Shown here piece after piece: positions 45,346 through 53,989 of a stretch of DNA of 64,000 nt. The DNA is from Dactylosporangium fulvum. GTDB taxonomy: Bacteria > Actinomycetota > Actinomycetes > Mycobacteriales > Micromonosporaceae. Below the pieces are notes generated by a model. That model had not been told where the DNA came from. It did no database searches and worked only from the letters and a program-made list of their open reading frames with translations. The DNA is taken from the NCBI RefSeq assembly GCF_025137375.1, contig NZ_CP073720.1, positions 1,450,501 to 1,514,500 of the forward strand. The letters are read 5' to 3'. A program made the translations under genes and the position numbers. How positions within the stretch are numbered: the stretch's first letter is position 1; each line of letters opens with the position of its first letter.

Positions 45346-46155
45346 GTGAAGGTCGTCCTGTTCTGCGGTGGTCTCGGCATGCGGATGCGCGAGGGTACGA
45401 ACAACGCGCCCAAGCCCATGGCGATGATCGGTGACCGGCCGCTGCTGTGGCACGTCATGCGGTACTACGCCCATTTCGGGCACACCGACTTCATCCTGGC
45501 GCTCGGCTACGGCGCCGCCGTGGTCAAGGACTACTTCCTGCACTACGACGAGACGCTGTCCAACGACTTCACCCTCGTCGGCGGCAACCGTGACGTGCAG
45601 CTGTTCTCGACCGACATCACCGACTGGAACATCACGTTCATCGACACCGGCCTCAAGGCGACCATCGGCGAGCGGCTCATGCGCGTGCGCAAGTACGTCG
45701 AGGACGAGCCGATGTTCCTGGCCAACTATGCCGACACGCTCACCGACGCGCCGCTGCCCGAGATGGTCGAGCGGTTCCGCGCGTCGGAGGCGGCGGTGAG
45801 CATGCTGGCCGTACCGCCGGTGTCGACCCACCACGTCGTCGAGATGAACGCCGACGGGTCGGTCTCCCGGGTCCGGGATTTCCGCGAGCTGATGACGTGG
45901 GAAAACGGTGGATACTTCATCATGCGGCCGCAGATCTTCGACGCCCTGCGGGAGGGCGAGGACATGGTGCCGCACGCCTTCGACCGGCTGATCCCCGACC
46001 GCAAGCTCCTGGCCCAGCAGTACGACGGGTTCTGGCGCGCGGTCGACACCTTCAAGGACCGGGCGGAGATGGAAGAGGCGTACAACAGCGGCAACTGCCC
46101 CTGGATGCTGTGGGACTCCGCACGGCGGCCGGTTGTGCCGGCGCAGCGCTCATGA
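45346..46155 (+). CDS. rfbF: Glucose-1-phosphate cytidylyltransferase
   Basis: The 269-residue nucleotidyltransferase begins MKVVLFCGGLGMRMREGTNN. The conserved PKPMAMIGDRPLLWHVMRYY and FLANYADTLTD (metal Asp) follow. WRAVDTFKDRAEMEEAYNSG near the end is typical of RfbF, which makes CDP-glucose from CTP and glucose-1-phosphate. It starts at GTG 45346 after GAGGGG, five bases after the methyltransferase stop. No CDP-glucose dehydratase (rfbG) is in the window. The enzyme may feed a different route or a distant gene. Confidence 0.92.
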   Translation: MKVVLFCGGLGMRMREGTNNAPKPMAMIGDRPLLWHVMRYYAHFGHTDFILALGYGAAVVKDYFLHYDETLSNDFTLVGGNRDVQLFSTDITDWNITFIDTGLKATIGERLMRVRKYVEDEPMFLANYADTLTDAPLPEMVERFRASEAAVSMLAVPPVSTHHVVEMNADGSVSRVRDFRELMTWENGGYFIMRPQIFDALREGEDMVPHAFDRLIPDRKLLAQQYDGFWRAVDTFKDRAEMEEAYNSGNCPWMLWDSARRPVVPAQRS

Positions 46156-46784
46156 TCGGATTCTCGCTCGCCGGCGTGCGGTCCGTCGTCCTGCTGGGAG
46201 CCCACCCGGACGACATCGAGATCGCCGCCGGCGGCCTGCTGCTGTCGTTGCCGGCCGGGGTGTCGGTGGACTACGTCCTGGCGACCGGGGTCCCCGCCCG
46301 CCAGGACGAGGCCCGGTCGGCGGCGTCGGCGTTCCTCATGCAGGCGTCGTCCCTGCGGTTCCACCTGCACGACCTGCCGGACGGGCGGCTGCCCGCACAC
46401 TGGAACGCGGCGAAGGAGATCGTGGAGGCCGCGGCCGGGCTGGGCCGGGCAGACCTGGTGCTGGCCCCGTCCAGGGACGACGCGCACCAGGACCACCGGC
46501 TGCTGGGCACGCTGGCGTCGACCGCGTTCCGCGACTCGCTGGTCCTGCACTACGAGATCCCGAAGTGGGACGGCGACCTGTCGCGGCGAAACGTCTACGT
46601 GCCGTTGACGGTGGAGCAGGGCCGGCAGAAGGTGGCACTGCTCCACGAGCACTTCCCGTCGCAGAAGGCGCGAGACTGGTGGGACGACGAGGTGTTCCTG
46701 GGCTTGGCCCGCCTCCGCGGCATGGAGTGCCGGTCCCACTATGCGGAAGCGTTCACAGTGGACAAGGCAGTCTTGTCATTCTGA
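46152..46784 (+). CDS. PIG-L family deacetylase
   Basis: The 210-residue zinc hydrolase has GAHPDDIEIAAGGLLL (the AHPDD metal and base motif) and SRDDAHQDHRLLG (the HxxH metal-binding part). The family removes acetyl groups from N-acetyl sugars. It overlaps the cytidylyltransferase stop as ATGA, so it acts in the same rightward unit, probably on the sugar made there. The usual Glu after HPDD is replaced by Ile-Glu (HPDDIE), which occurs in several family members. Confidence 0.9.
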   Translation: MIGFSLAGVRSVVLLGAHPDDIEIAAGGLLLSLPAGVSVDYVLATGVPARQDEARSAASAFLMQASSLRFHLHDLPDGRLPAHWNAAKEIVEAAAGLGRADLVLAPSRDDAHQDHRLLGTLASTAFRDSLVLHYEIPKWDGDLSRRNVYVPLTVEQGRQKVALLHEHFPSQKARDWWDDEVFLGLARLRGMECRSHYAEAFTVDKAVLSF

Positions 46785-46844
46785 CCGCACCTGTCGTGCG
46801 GCCCCGGCTCGGTGACGGCTTCGACTCCGCGCCGCGTGCAGGAC

Positions 46845-46896
46845 TTGACCTTGGTTGCTTTCCGTGGCCAGAGCCACGGATTTCGACCAAGGTCAA
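46845..46896. terminator. Two-part hairpin after the PIG-L gene
   Basis: TTGACCTTGGT (46845-46855) pairs with ACCAAGGTCAA (46886-46896), and an inner CCGTGGC/GCCACGG pair (46862-46868, 46873-46879) closes the loop. It lies 60 bp after the PIG-L stop and before the converging beta-helix gene, so it may end transcription from either side. Confidence 0.65.
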
Positions 46897-46918
46897 CCCC
46901 TGCCCGCAGCGCAAGGCT

Positions 46919-46947
46919 TCATGATTTTGAACTTGTCGCGATCATGA
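46919..46947. repeat. Short dispersed hairpin, copy 2
   Basis: TCATGAT and ATCATGA flank GAACTTG. Layout and length match the hairpin at 18998-19026, where GAACTTG has the same offset from CATGAT. Both lie between genes. Confidence 0.55.
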
Positions 46948-46973
46948 GGAAAAAGGGGGCGCCGGTCCAGGGG

Positions 46974-48329
46974 TCAGTCGTGGGTCACGGGCTTGGAGGT
47001 GTCCAAGTACACGTTGCTCGGCTCCCACTTCACGCCCGGCAGGTCTTCGTTCGAGGCGGGGCCGTAGCGGCTGTTCCGCACGAACACGTTGCCACGGAAG
47101 ATGACGTTGTCGGCCTTCGTGTCGGGGCGGATGTTCACCGTGTAGTTGCCGCCGGTGAACAGGTTGTCCTCGACCAGCAGGTTGCTCAACGACGGCGCCG
47201 TCTCCGAGCCTAGCTGGAACCCCGCATTGAACGGATCGTTCGTCGTGGGGTTGAAGGCCTCCAGCGTGTTGTGCCGCACCACCATGCCCGTGCCGCCGGT
47301 CGTCTGCAGGATGTCCTGGTGGTCCTTCTCGTCGGTGAAGACCAGGCCGTGGATCCAGCAGTCCTCGATCACGGCGCCGTCCGAGACGCGCGGGCCCTCG
47401 TTCAGCGTGTGCATGTTGACCCGGCGAAGCGTGTAGTGGCCGAAACCTACCCCCAGCCCCTCACCCTCGCCCTGGATCTCCGAGTCCTCGACGGTGAGGC
47501 TCGCGTCGGGGACCAGGTCGTCGAACACCCGGATGATCATTCCACCCTTGTTCTTGCAAGTGATCTTCGATCGCTTGATCGTCACGTTCTTGGCCTTGAT
47601 GTCCAGGCAGTCGGTGAGGATCTTCCCGTCGATGACCGTGTTGGGCTCGGTGATCACGTATTTTCCGGTGTACGGCGTGAGCTTCGTCCCGGCGGGAACG
47701 CCCGTGTTCTCCGGCCCGGGCCACGGCTTCGAGGCCTTGACGGGGCCGGGGGTGAGGCCGGCGCCGCTGGTCGCGTGCTTCTTGCCGGGCTCCTCGAAGG
47801 CGTACTTCGCCTTGTACGGCTTGTCGTCGACCGACGAGTCGCTCACGATGACCGGCGCCGCGGCGCTGTGCGAGAAGCCCGTCGTGCAGCCGTGGACCTT
47901 CACCCGGCTCGCCGTGTAGTTGCCGTAACCGACGCCGGTCATGTCCTTGCCGTCGCAGAACACTTCGGTGTTGTCGATGACGGTGCCGGTGAACCCGGCG
48001 AACACCTTGATCGCGACCGTTCCGGTGTGGTGGACGGTGGTGTTGGTGACCTTGACGTTGTTCGCCTTGATGTGCAGGGCGCTGGTGAGCTTCTGCCCGT
48101 CGACCGTGGCGCCGTCGGTGCTGATGACGGTGGCCTTCTCGGTGGTGCCGCCGTCCGGACCGGCGTCGCTGTCACCGTCGACCAACTGGAGGATCACGAC
48201 GGTGGCGGCGCCCGCGACGGCCAGGGCGCCGACGATCGCACCTCCGATGATCCACGGGCGGCGTGAGCGGGGTGACGATGGTGGTGTATGGCGACCGGCT
48301 CGGCTTCCCCGCACCTGATCAGTGCTCAC
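46974..48329 (-). CDS. Membrane-anchored right-handed beta-helix protein
   Basis: The 451-residue protein has a short basic cytoplasmic tail, one membrane helix at about 26-50 (PWIIGGAIVGALAVAGAATVV) and an extracellular domain made of repeated beta-helix coils (ITEPNTVIDGKILTDCLDI, then VTIKRSKITCKNKGGMIIRV). Such folds belong to pectate-lyase-like enzymes and polysaccharide-binding proteins. No catalytic triad is certain. The location beside the glycan locus suggests it binds or trims the exported polymer. GGGGGAG about 6 nt before GTG 48329 fixes the start; ATG 48368 is too far upstream of it. Confidence 0.85.
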   Translation of the reverse strand: MSTDQVRGSRAGRHTPPSSPRSRRPWIIGGAIVGALAVAGAATVVILQLVDGDSDAGPDGGTTEKATVISTDGATVDGQKLTSALHIKANNVKVTNTTVHHTGTVAIKVFAGFTGTVIDNTEVFCDGKDMTGVGYGNYTASRVKVHGCTTGFSHSAAAPVIVSDSSVDDKPYKAKYAFEEPGKKHATSGAGLTPGPVKASKPWPGPENTGVPAGTKLTPYTGKYVITEPNTVIDGKILTDCLDIKAKNVTIKRSKITCKNKGGMIIRVFDDLVPDASLTVEDSEIQGEGEGLGVGFGHYTLRRVNMHTLNEGPRVSDGAVIEDCWIHGLVFTDEKDHQDILQTTGGTGMVVRHNTLEAFNPTTNDPFNAGFQLGSETAPSLSNLLVEDNLFTGGNYTVNIRPDTKADNVIFRGNVFVRNSRYGPASNEDLPGVKWEPSNVYLDTSKPVTHD

Positions 48330-48483
48330 ACCATCTCCCCCTGAACGCGGTCTGGCCACCCGCCGCATAGACCCGCGGACGATACGTGAGGACCATTGCC
48401 TCGCTCAACCCGACTGTCAACTTTCGGCGCCCTTCCCACAGGAACTTCCCAGCTCCTGCGGCAAACCGCCCGGCACAAACGCG

Positions 48484-48519
48484 CGGGGCCGCACACCGAA
48501 TCGTCGGCGCGCGGCCCCG
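48484..48519. terminator. GC-rich hairpin after the scy-like gene
   Basis: CGGGGCCGC (48484-48492) pairs with GCGGCCCCG (48511-48519) across an 18-nt loop, 16 bp beyond the stop of the leftward coiled-coil gene. It is a plausible weak terminator without a T-run. Confidence 0.45.
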
Positions 48520-48534
48520 AGCCGATGTGAACGG

Positions 48535-50415
48535 TCAGCGCGTGCTGCCGTTGGCTTCCACGGCGACCTTGCCGTTGCTCGGCGAGGCGGCCGTCGTCTT
48601 CTCCTGCGTGGCCGCCTCGCGGATGGCCTCGGCGGCCTTCTCGGCGTCGGCAACCGTCTGAGCGGCGCGGTCGGCGGCCTCGGTGCCGGCGGCTGTCGCC
48701 AGATCGTCGATCTCCTTGGCCCGCTGCTCGGCTTCCTTGACCTTCTGCTCGGTCTCGCGGAGCCGCTCCTCGGCGGCGGCGGCGAGCTTCGCGGCCGCCT
48801 CCTCGGCGTTGGCCGTCTGCTGCTGCAGCTCGGCGAGGCGCATCTCGGCCGCGGTGACCTGGCTGGTCAGCTCGGTCTCCTGTGCGCGCAGCCCGGCCAG
48901 CTGGGTGCTGAGCTCCGTCTCCGACTTCGCGATCCGGCTGGTGAGCTCGGTTTCCTGCTCGCGCAGCTCGGCCAGGCGCGCCTCGGCCGCCTCGACCGTT
49001 TCGGCCCGCTTGTCCAGCGCGGTCTCCCGCTCGCGCAGCTCGGCCAGGCGCGTCTCGACGTCGGTCTCCTTCGCCTGCACCTCGGCCAGGCGCGCCTCGG
49101 CCGCGGCCGCCGACTCCGCGGCCGAGGCCGCCGTCGCGGCGTCGGCCGCTCGCACAAGTGCCTCGGCCTCGGTCTTGGCGGTCGCCCGCAGCTGCTCGGC
49201 CTCGGTCTCCGCGGTGGCGCGGGCCTTGGCCAGCTCCGCCTCGGCGGTCGTCCGCAGCTGGGCGATCTCGGTCTCGCGCGCCGTGCGCAGGTCGAGCAGC
49301 TCCTGCTCGACGGCGGCCCGTTGCTCGGCCGCCCGCTGCTCGGCCTCGGCGCGGGCCTGGTCGTTGTCCTCGGCGGCCTGCTGCTGGATCTGCGCCGCCT
49401 GCTGCCTGGCCCGCTCGGTCACGGCGGCGGCCGACTGCTCGGCCTGCGCGGCGAGCGTGTCCGCAGCATCCCTGGCCTGGGCGGTCACGGTAGCGGCGTG
49501 CTGCTCCGCCTGCGCGGCGACGACCGCCGCGGCCTCCTGCGCCTTGGCCGCCACGGCCGCGGCCGCCTGCTGGGCCTGGGCGTTGACCGCCTCGGCCTGC
49601 TGCTGCGCCTGCGTGACCAGGGACGTCGCCTGCTCCTGCGCCTGGGCCACGATCGTGGTCGCCTGCTGCTGCGCCGCCGCGAGGTGCTGGTCGGCCTGCG
49701 CCCGGACCTGGGCCGCGTGCTGCTCCGCCTCGGCGCGCAGCGCCGCCGCCTGCTGCTCGGCCGACGTGCGCAGGCCGTAGGCGTGCTGCTCGGCCTGCTG
49801 GCGAGCCTGCTCGATCTGGGCGGTGCCGGTCTGGGTGATCTGCTGTGCCTCGGCCTGTGCGGCGGCGATGATGCGCTCGGCCTCGGCGCGCGCCTGCGCG
49901 CCGCGCTCCTCGATGGCGTGGGCCTCGGCGTCGAGCGACCGGCGACGCTCCGCCACCGTCCGCTCCTCCTCGGCGCGGCGGGCGGCGAGGGCGAGCTCGA
50001 AGTCCTCGTTGGCCTGGGCGGCGCGGCCACGGGCCTCGGCGAGGAGCCGCTCGGCCTCGGTGCGCAGGCCGGCGATCTCCTGTGCCGCGCCGGCGCGGAT
50101 CGAATCGGCCTGGTCCTCGGCGAGGCCGAGGATCTGCTCGACGCGCGGTCCGAGGTGCCGGAAGGAGACCTCACCGTGGTGCGGGGTGCGACGGCGCAGC
50201 TCGGCGAGCTCCATCTGCAGGTCCTGCACCTGCGAGGCGAGGGCCTGCACCTGACCCCAGACCTCTTCGTTCTCTAACTTCAGTGCGGCGATCTCGTTCT
50301 CGGACTGGGTCCAGTACTTGTCGACCTGGTCCTTCTTATAGCCCCGGATCGCGGTCTCGAAGTCAGGCTCCGAAGAGACCCCGGTCCCCGAGCCGAAGAG
50401 GTCGCCGTCTGACAT
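48535..50415 (-). CDS. Scy-like coiled-coil polarity protein
   Basis: The 626-residue protein begins with a DivIVA-like stretch (FETAIRGYKKDQVDKYWTQS) followed by LGPRVEQILGLAEDQADSIR. The rest is nearly pure Ala/Glu/Gln coiled coil. In Streptomyces, Scy and FilP are encoded next to each other and organise the hyphal tip with DivIVA. Pairing with the FilP-like gene at 50539 and with mce/thiolase/meaB nearby matches that order. It is about half the length of Streptomyces Scy, so the rod would be shorter. I start at ATG 50415 (MSDGDLF), with GAGGATGG upstream; ATG 50424 would add three residues. Confidence 0.8.
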   Translation of the reverse strand: MSDGDLFGSGTGVSSEPDFETAIRGYKKDQVDKYWTQSENEIAALKLENEEVWGQVQALASQVQDLQMELAELRRRTPHHGEVSFRHLGPRVEQILGLAEDQADSIRAGAAQEIAGLRTEAERLLAEARGRAAQANEDFELALAARRAEEERTVAERRRSLDAEAHAIEERGAQARAEAERIIAAAQAEAQQITQTGTAQIEQARQQAEQHAYGLRTSAEQQAAALRAEAEQHAAQVRAQADQHLAAAQQQATTIVAQAQEQATSLVTQAQQQAEAVNAQAQQAAAAVAAKAQEAAAVVAAQAEQHAATVTAQARDAADTLAAQAEQSAAAVTERARQQAAQIQQQAAEDNDQARAEAEQRAAEQRAAVEQELLDLRTARETEIAQLRTTAEAELAKARATAETEAEQLRATAKTEAEALVRAADAATAASAAESAAAAEARLAEVQAKETDVETRLAELRERETALDKRAETVEAAEARLAELREQETELTSRIAKSETELSTQLAGLRAQETELTSQVTAAEMRLAELQQQTANAEEAAAKLAAAAEERLRETEQKVKEAEQRAKEIDDLATAAGTEAADRAAQTVADAEKAAEAIREAATQEKTTAASPSNGKVAVEANGSTR

Positions 50416-50538
50416 AGCATCCATCCTCACACGCAACGTCCCGCCACGCGCAATTACACACCGCGCATGACGGGACGTGCGATCGAACTCCCCGTGAATG
50501 ATTCAGGAAGCGGCACATCCGCCGCGACCCACCGTACG

Positions 50539-51780
50539 TCAGGCGGAGACCTTCTCGCCGTCTCCCGACTTGCCCTTCTTGTCGGAGCCTCCCTGCTGCG
50601 GCGGCGCGGCCGACGGCATGATGCCGGCGAGGCCGGACAGCATCTGCCCGAGCTGCGAGGTGACCGCGTCCTTCTGGCGGGTGAGGTCCTCGACCTCGCG
50701 CCGGGCGCGCTGCGTGGTCTCCTCGGCCTCGGCGCGGGCCTCGCTGAGCACCCGGTGGGCCTCGGCGCGAGCCTCGTTGACCGTCTTGTCGGCAAGAGTC
50801 TTGGCCTTGTCGACCGTCTCGGCGGCGCCGCGCTCGGACTCGACGCGGCGGGTCTCGGCGCGCTGCTCGATCTCCTTGGCGCGGTCCTCGGCGGCGCGGG
50901 CGCGACCCTCAGCCTCGGTGACCAGCTTCTGCGTCGCGGCGACGGCGGAGGCGTGGCGGGCGGACTCTTCGCGCTCGGCCTTCTCCTGGCGCTCGGCGAT
51001 CTCGAGGGCGAGGGACTGCAGGTCCTTGTCGCGCTTGTCGCGGGCGTCGGTGAGCAGCTTGGTCGCCTCGGCGCGCTTCTCCTCCGCCTCACGGGCGGCC
51101 TTGGCGCGCAGCTGGGTGATCTCCCGCTCGGCGGTCGCCCGCAGCGTCGCGACCTCACGCTCGACGGTCGCCTTCAGTTCGGCGACCTCGTGGGCGGTGG
51201 CGGTGCGCAGCTGCTTGGTCTCCCGCTCCGCGTCGGCCCGCAGCGTGTCGGCCTCGCGCCGGGCCTGCACCCGGACCTCGGCGGCCTCCCGCTCCGCGGC
51301 GGTGCGCAGGTTGCCCGCCTCACGCTCGGCGGTCGCCTTCATGGCGGCGGACTCGGCGCGCGCCTTGTCGGTGATCTCGCGAGCCTCGAGCCGCGCCGCG
51401 GAGATGATGCCCTCGGACTCCCGCTTGGCCTCGCCCCGGTGGTCGTTGGCCTGCTCCTCGGCCAGGCGCAGGATCTGCTCGACCCGCGTGCCCAGGCCCG
51501 ACAGCGTCGGCCGGTTGTTCTCTTCCAACTGTTTGTTGGTGTCGCTGAGCTTCTGCTCCATCGTGCCGAGCCGCTGTTCGGCCTGGCGGATGCGGCGCTG
51601 GGACTCGGCGAGTCGGCCCTCGGCCTCTTCCCGGGCCTGGTTGGCCTGCTGGAGCTGCGCGTTGAGACGCTGCAGCTTGCTGTCGACCTGCTGGCGGTCG
51701 TAGCCGCGCAGGACGACGCTCAGCTCTTCGTGATCCGAGCCGTTCTGGAAGAAGTCAACCGAGGACTGCTGCTGGGGCAT
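50539..51780 (-). CDS. filP: FilP-like coiled-coil cytoskeletal protein
   Basis: The 413-residue protein has a DivIVA-type N-terminus (LSVVLRGYDRQQVDSKLQRL), a short helical gap and then LGTRVEQILRLAEEQANDHR, shared with FilP. A long charged coiled coil rich in Ala/Glu/Arg follows. The C-terminus is flexible (APPQQGGSDKKGKSGDGEK). FilP forms intermediate-filament-like networks that stiffen hyphal tips. AAGTAT lies exactly 6 nt before ATG 51780, suggesting leaderless expression. The scy-like gene follows after 123 bp on the same strand. Confidence 0.83.
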   Translation of the reverse strand: MPQQQSSVDFFQNGSDHEELSVVLRGYDRQQVDSKLQRLNAQLQQANQAREEAEGRLAESQRRIRQAEQRLGTMEQKLSDTNKQLEENNRPTLSGLGTRVEQILRLAEEQANDHRGEAKRESEGIISAARLEAREITDKARAESAAMKATAEREAGNLRTAAEREAAEVRVQARREADTLRADAERETKQLRTATAHEVAELKATVEREVATLRATAEREITQLRAKAAREAEEKRAEATKLLTDARDKRDKDLQSLALEIAERQEKAEREESARHASAVAATQKLVTEAEGRARAAEDRAKEIEQRAETRRVESERGAAETVDKAKTLADKTVNEARAEAHRVLSEARAEAEETTQRARREVEDLTRQKDAVTSQLGQMLSGLAGIMPSAAPPQQGGSDKKGKSGDGEKVSA

Positions 51781-51934
51781 TGGCACATACTTGCAGACCA
51801 CCCGGGGGCCTTCGCAAGGGTGCAGCGGCTAACTTCCTCGGGGCCCGCATGGTCAACTTGCCGGGTCCAGGACACGCCACGGTTTTGTCAGGCTTTCCGG
51901 GTGTGTCACCTGACCGCACGGCCACCGAGCCGCA

Positions 51935-51966
51935 CCGGGCCGGTCACGACGCTGTGACCGGCCCGG
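51935..51966. terminator. Perfect 13-bp hairpin terminator after ccr
   Basis: CCGGGCCGGTCAC (51935-51947) and its complement (51954-51966) are separated by 6 nt. It is 30 bp past the ccr stop on the minus strand, where it would end ccr transcription before filP. Confidence 0.75.
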
Positions 51967-51995
51967 GGCGGGGTCATGGTGGCCGGCGGATCGGC

Positions 51996-53345
51996 CTACC
52001 GGTCGCGGAACCGGTTGATGGCGTCGGCGTGCCGGGCGCGGAACTCGGGGTCCCGCACGCCAAGGCCCTCCGAGGGCGCCAGGCCGAGCACGCCGACCTT
52101 GCCCTGGTGCGCGTTGCGGTGGACGTCGTAGGTCGCCTGACCGGTCTGCCCCAGGGAGTAGGTGCGCGAGAGCGTCGGGTGGATCCGTCCGCGCGCGACG
52201 AGCCGGTTGGCCTCCCACGCCTCACGGTAGTTCGCGAAGTGGCTGCCCACGATGCGTTTGAGGTTCATCCAGAGGTATCGATTATCGTACTGGTGCATGT
52301 AGCCGGACGTGGAGGCACACGTGACGACCGTGCCGCCGCGCTTGGCGACGTAGACGCTCACGCCGAACGTCTCCCGGCCCGGGTGCTCGAACACGATGTC
52401 GGGATCCTCGCCGCCGGTCAGCGAGCGGATCTCCGCGCCGAAGCGGCGCCACTCGGCGACGTCCTGCGTCTGCTCGTCCTTCCAGAAGTGGTACCCCGAA
52501 CGGTCGATCACCAGCTCGGCGCCCATGCCGCGGCACAGCGCGGCCTTCTCCGGGCTGGACACGACACACACCGGCGTGGCGCCGCCGTTGAGGGCGAGCT
52601 GGACCGCGTATGAGCCGAGGCCGCCGGACGCGCCCCAGATGAGGACGGTGTCACCCTGCTTCATCTGTGCGCCGTGGTGGGAGACCAGCTGCCGGTAGGC
52701 GGTCGAGTTGACCAGCCCGGGGCAGGCCGCCTCCTCCCAGGACAGGTGCGCGGGCTTGGGCATGAGCTGGTTGGCCTTCACGAGCGCCAGCTCGGCGAGC
52801 CCGCCGAAGTTCGTCTCGAAGCCCCAGATGCGCTGCTGCGGGTCGAGCATCGTGTCGTCGTGCCCGGCCGCGTCCTCCAGCTCGACGCTGAGGCAGTGCG
52901 CGACCACCTCGTCGCCGGGCTTCCATTTGCTCACCCCGGGGCCCACCCGCAGGACGACGCCGGCCGCGTCCGAGCCGACGACGTGGTACGGCAGGTCGTG
53001 CCGCTTGCTGAGGTCGCTCTGCTTCCCGTACCGCTGCAGGAACCCGAACGTCGAAACAGGCTCGAAGATCGAGGTCCAGACGGTGTTGTAGTTGACCGCG
53101 CTGCCCATCACCGCGATGAGCGCCTCACCCGGTCCGACTGTCGGCGTCGGGACCTCCTGGACGTGCAGGGACTTGCGTGGGTCCTTGTCGCGGGCGGCCA
53201 GGCCGGCGAACATCTCGACCTCGTCGGCCCGGACCACAACACCCCGGTAGCTGTCGGGCACCGGCAGGTCCGCCACGGCGCGGAGTTCGGCCGCGGGGTC
53301 GGTGGCCCCTTCCGCCTGCATGATCGCGTCGAGGATGTGCTGCAC
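51996..53345 (-). CDS. ccr: Crotonyl-CoA carboxylase/reductase
   Basis: The 449-residue medium-chain reductase converts crotonyl-CoA, CO2 and NADPH to ethylmalonyl-CoA, the defining step of the ethylmalonyl-CoA pathway. Characteristic parts are SAVNYNTVW near residue 85 (Asn for CO2 binding), RIWGFETNFGG (Phe-Glu pair near 176), the NADPH loop WGASGGLGSYA, and STSGYMHQYDNRYLWMN with the CO2-site His. AGGAG 8 nt before GTG 53345 sets the start. The palindrome at 53449-53462 lies about 100 bp upstream, between this gene and mce on the same strand. Confidence 0.96.
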   Translation of the reverse strand: MQHILDAIMQAEGATDPAAELRAVADLPVPDSYRGVVVRADEVEMFAGLAARDKDPRKSLHVQEVPTPTVGPGEALIAVMGSAVNYNTVWTSIFEPVSTFGFLQRYGKQSDLSKRHDLPYHVVGSDAAGVVLRVGPGVSKWKPGDEVVAHCLSVELEDAAGHDDTMLDPQQRIWGFETNFGGLAELALVKANQLMPKPAHLSWEEAACPGLVNSTAYRQLVSHHGAQMKQGDTVLIWGASGGLGSYAVQLALNGGATPVCVVSSPEKAALCRGMGAELVIDRSGYHFWKDEQTQDVAEWRRFGAEIRSLTGGEDPDIVFEHPGRETFGVSVYVAKRGGTVVTCASTSGYMHQYDNRYLWMNLKRIVGSHFANYREAWEANRLVARGRIHPTLSRTYSLGQTGQATYDVHRNAHQGKVGVLGLAPSEGLGVRDPEFRARHADAINRFRDR

Positions 53346-53448
53346 CGCTACGACTCCTAACGTCCACGATTTCCAAGGGAAGCGTCGCCGGAAGAACGGG
53401 GGACGACTATGGGGAACGGCGACACATTCACGTGCGCCGAGGCGGACG

Positions 53449-53462
53449 TTACTGAACGGTAG
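53449..53462. promoter_or_regulatory. Palindromic operator candidate upstream of ccr
   Basis: TTACTGAACGGTAG matches the reverse complement of the ecm site at 12843-12856 in all but the last base. It lies in the mce-ccr gap, where a regulator could control ccr separately from mce. Confidence 0.6.
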
Positions 53463-53503
53463 CTAAATCAGGAACCGGCCTGTGAAGAACTCCACTGGCC
53501 TGC

Positions 53504-53980
53504 TCAGCCGTCCTTGCGCGAATCCGCGCGGAAGGGCTCCACCAGCTCCACGAGCACGCCGCCGGCGTCTTTCGGGTGCACGAAGTTGATGCGCGAATCC
53601 GAGGTGCCGCGGCGGGGCGTGTCATAGAGCAGCCGTACCCCGCGTTCCCGCAATGAAGCGCACGCGGCGTCGACATCCTCCACGGTGTAGGCCAGCTGCT
53701 GCATGCCGGGACCGTTGCGGTCCAGGAACTTGGCGATCGTCGACGAGGGCGACAGCGGTGCGAGCAGTTGCAGGCAGCCACCTTCGGTGGTGGGCCCGAC
53801 GGACAGCATGGCCTCGCGGACGCCCTGCTCCTCGTTGACCTCTTCGTGCACGCATCGCATGCCGAAGACCCGCGCATAGAACTCGATCGCTGCATCGAGA
53901 TCCGCGACTGCGATGCCGACGTGGTCGATCCGTAGGATGCCGATGGGTGAGATATCCAACTTCTGATCCGAGGTCTCCAT
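53504..53980 (-). CDS. mce: Methylmalonyl-CoA epimerase
   Basis: The 158-residue vicinal-oxygen-chelate protein interconverts the two stereoisomers of methylmalonyl-CoA and ethylmalonyl-CoA. It has ILRIDHVGIAVADLD (His ligand), HEEVNEEQGVREAM, CLQLLAPL (Gln ligand), FVHPKDAGGVLVELVEP (Glu ligand) and RINFVHPKD. The third usual ligand, a His in an HH pair, is replaced by Gln in GMQQLAYTV. I believe this variant occurs in other actinobacteria. CAGACT lies 6 nt before ATG 53980, within the CTGAAC/GTTCAG inverted repeat shared with the divergent thiolase. Confidence 0.92.
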   Translation of the reverse strand: METSDQKLDISPIGILRIDHVGIAVADLDAAIEFYARVFGMRCVHEEVNEEQGVREAMLSVGPTTEGGCLQLLAPLSPSSTIAKFLDRNGPGMQQLAYTVEDVDAACASLRERGVRLLYDTPRRGTSDSRINFVHPKDAGGVLVELVEPFRADSRKDG

Positions 53981-53989
53981 GGCGATAGT

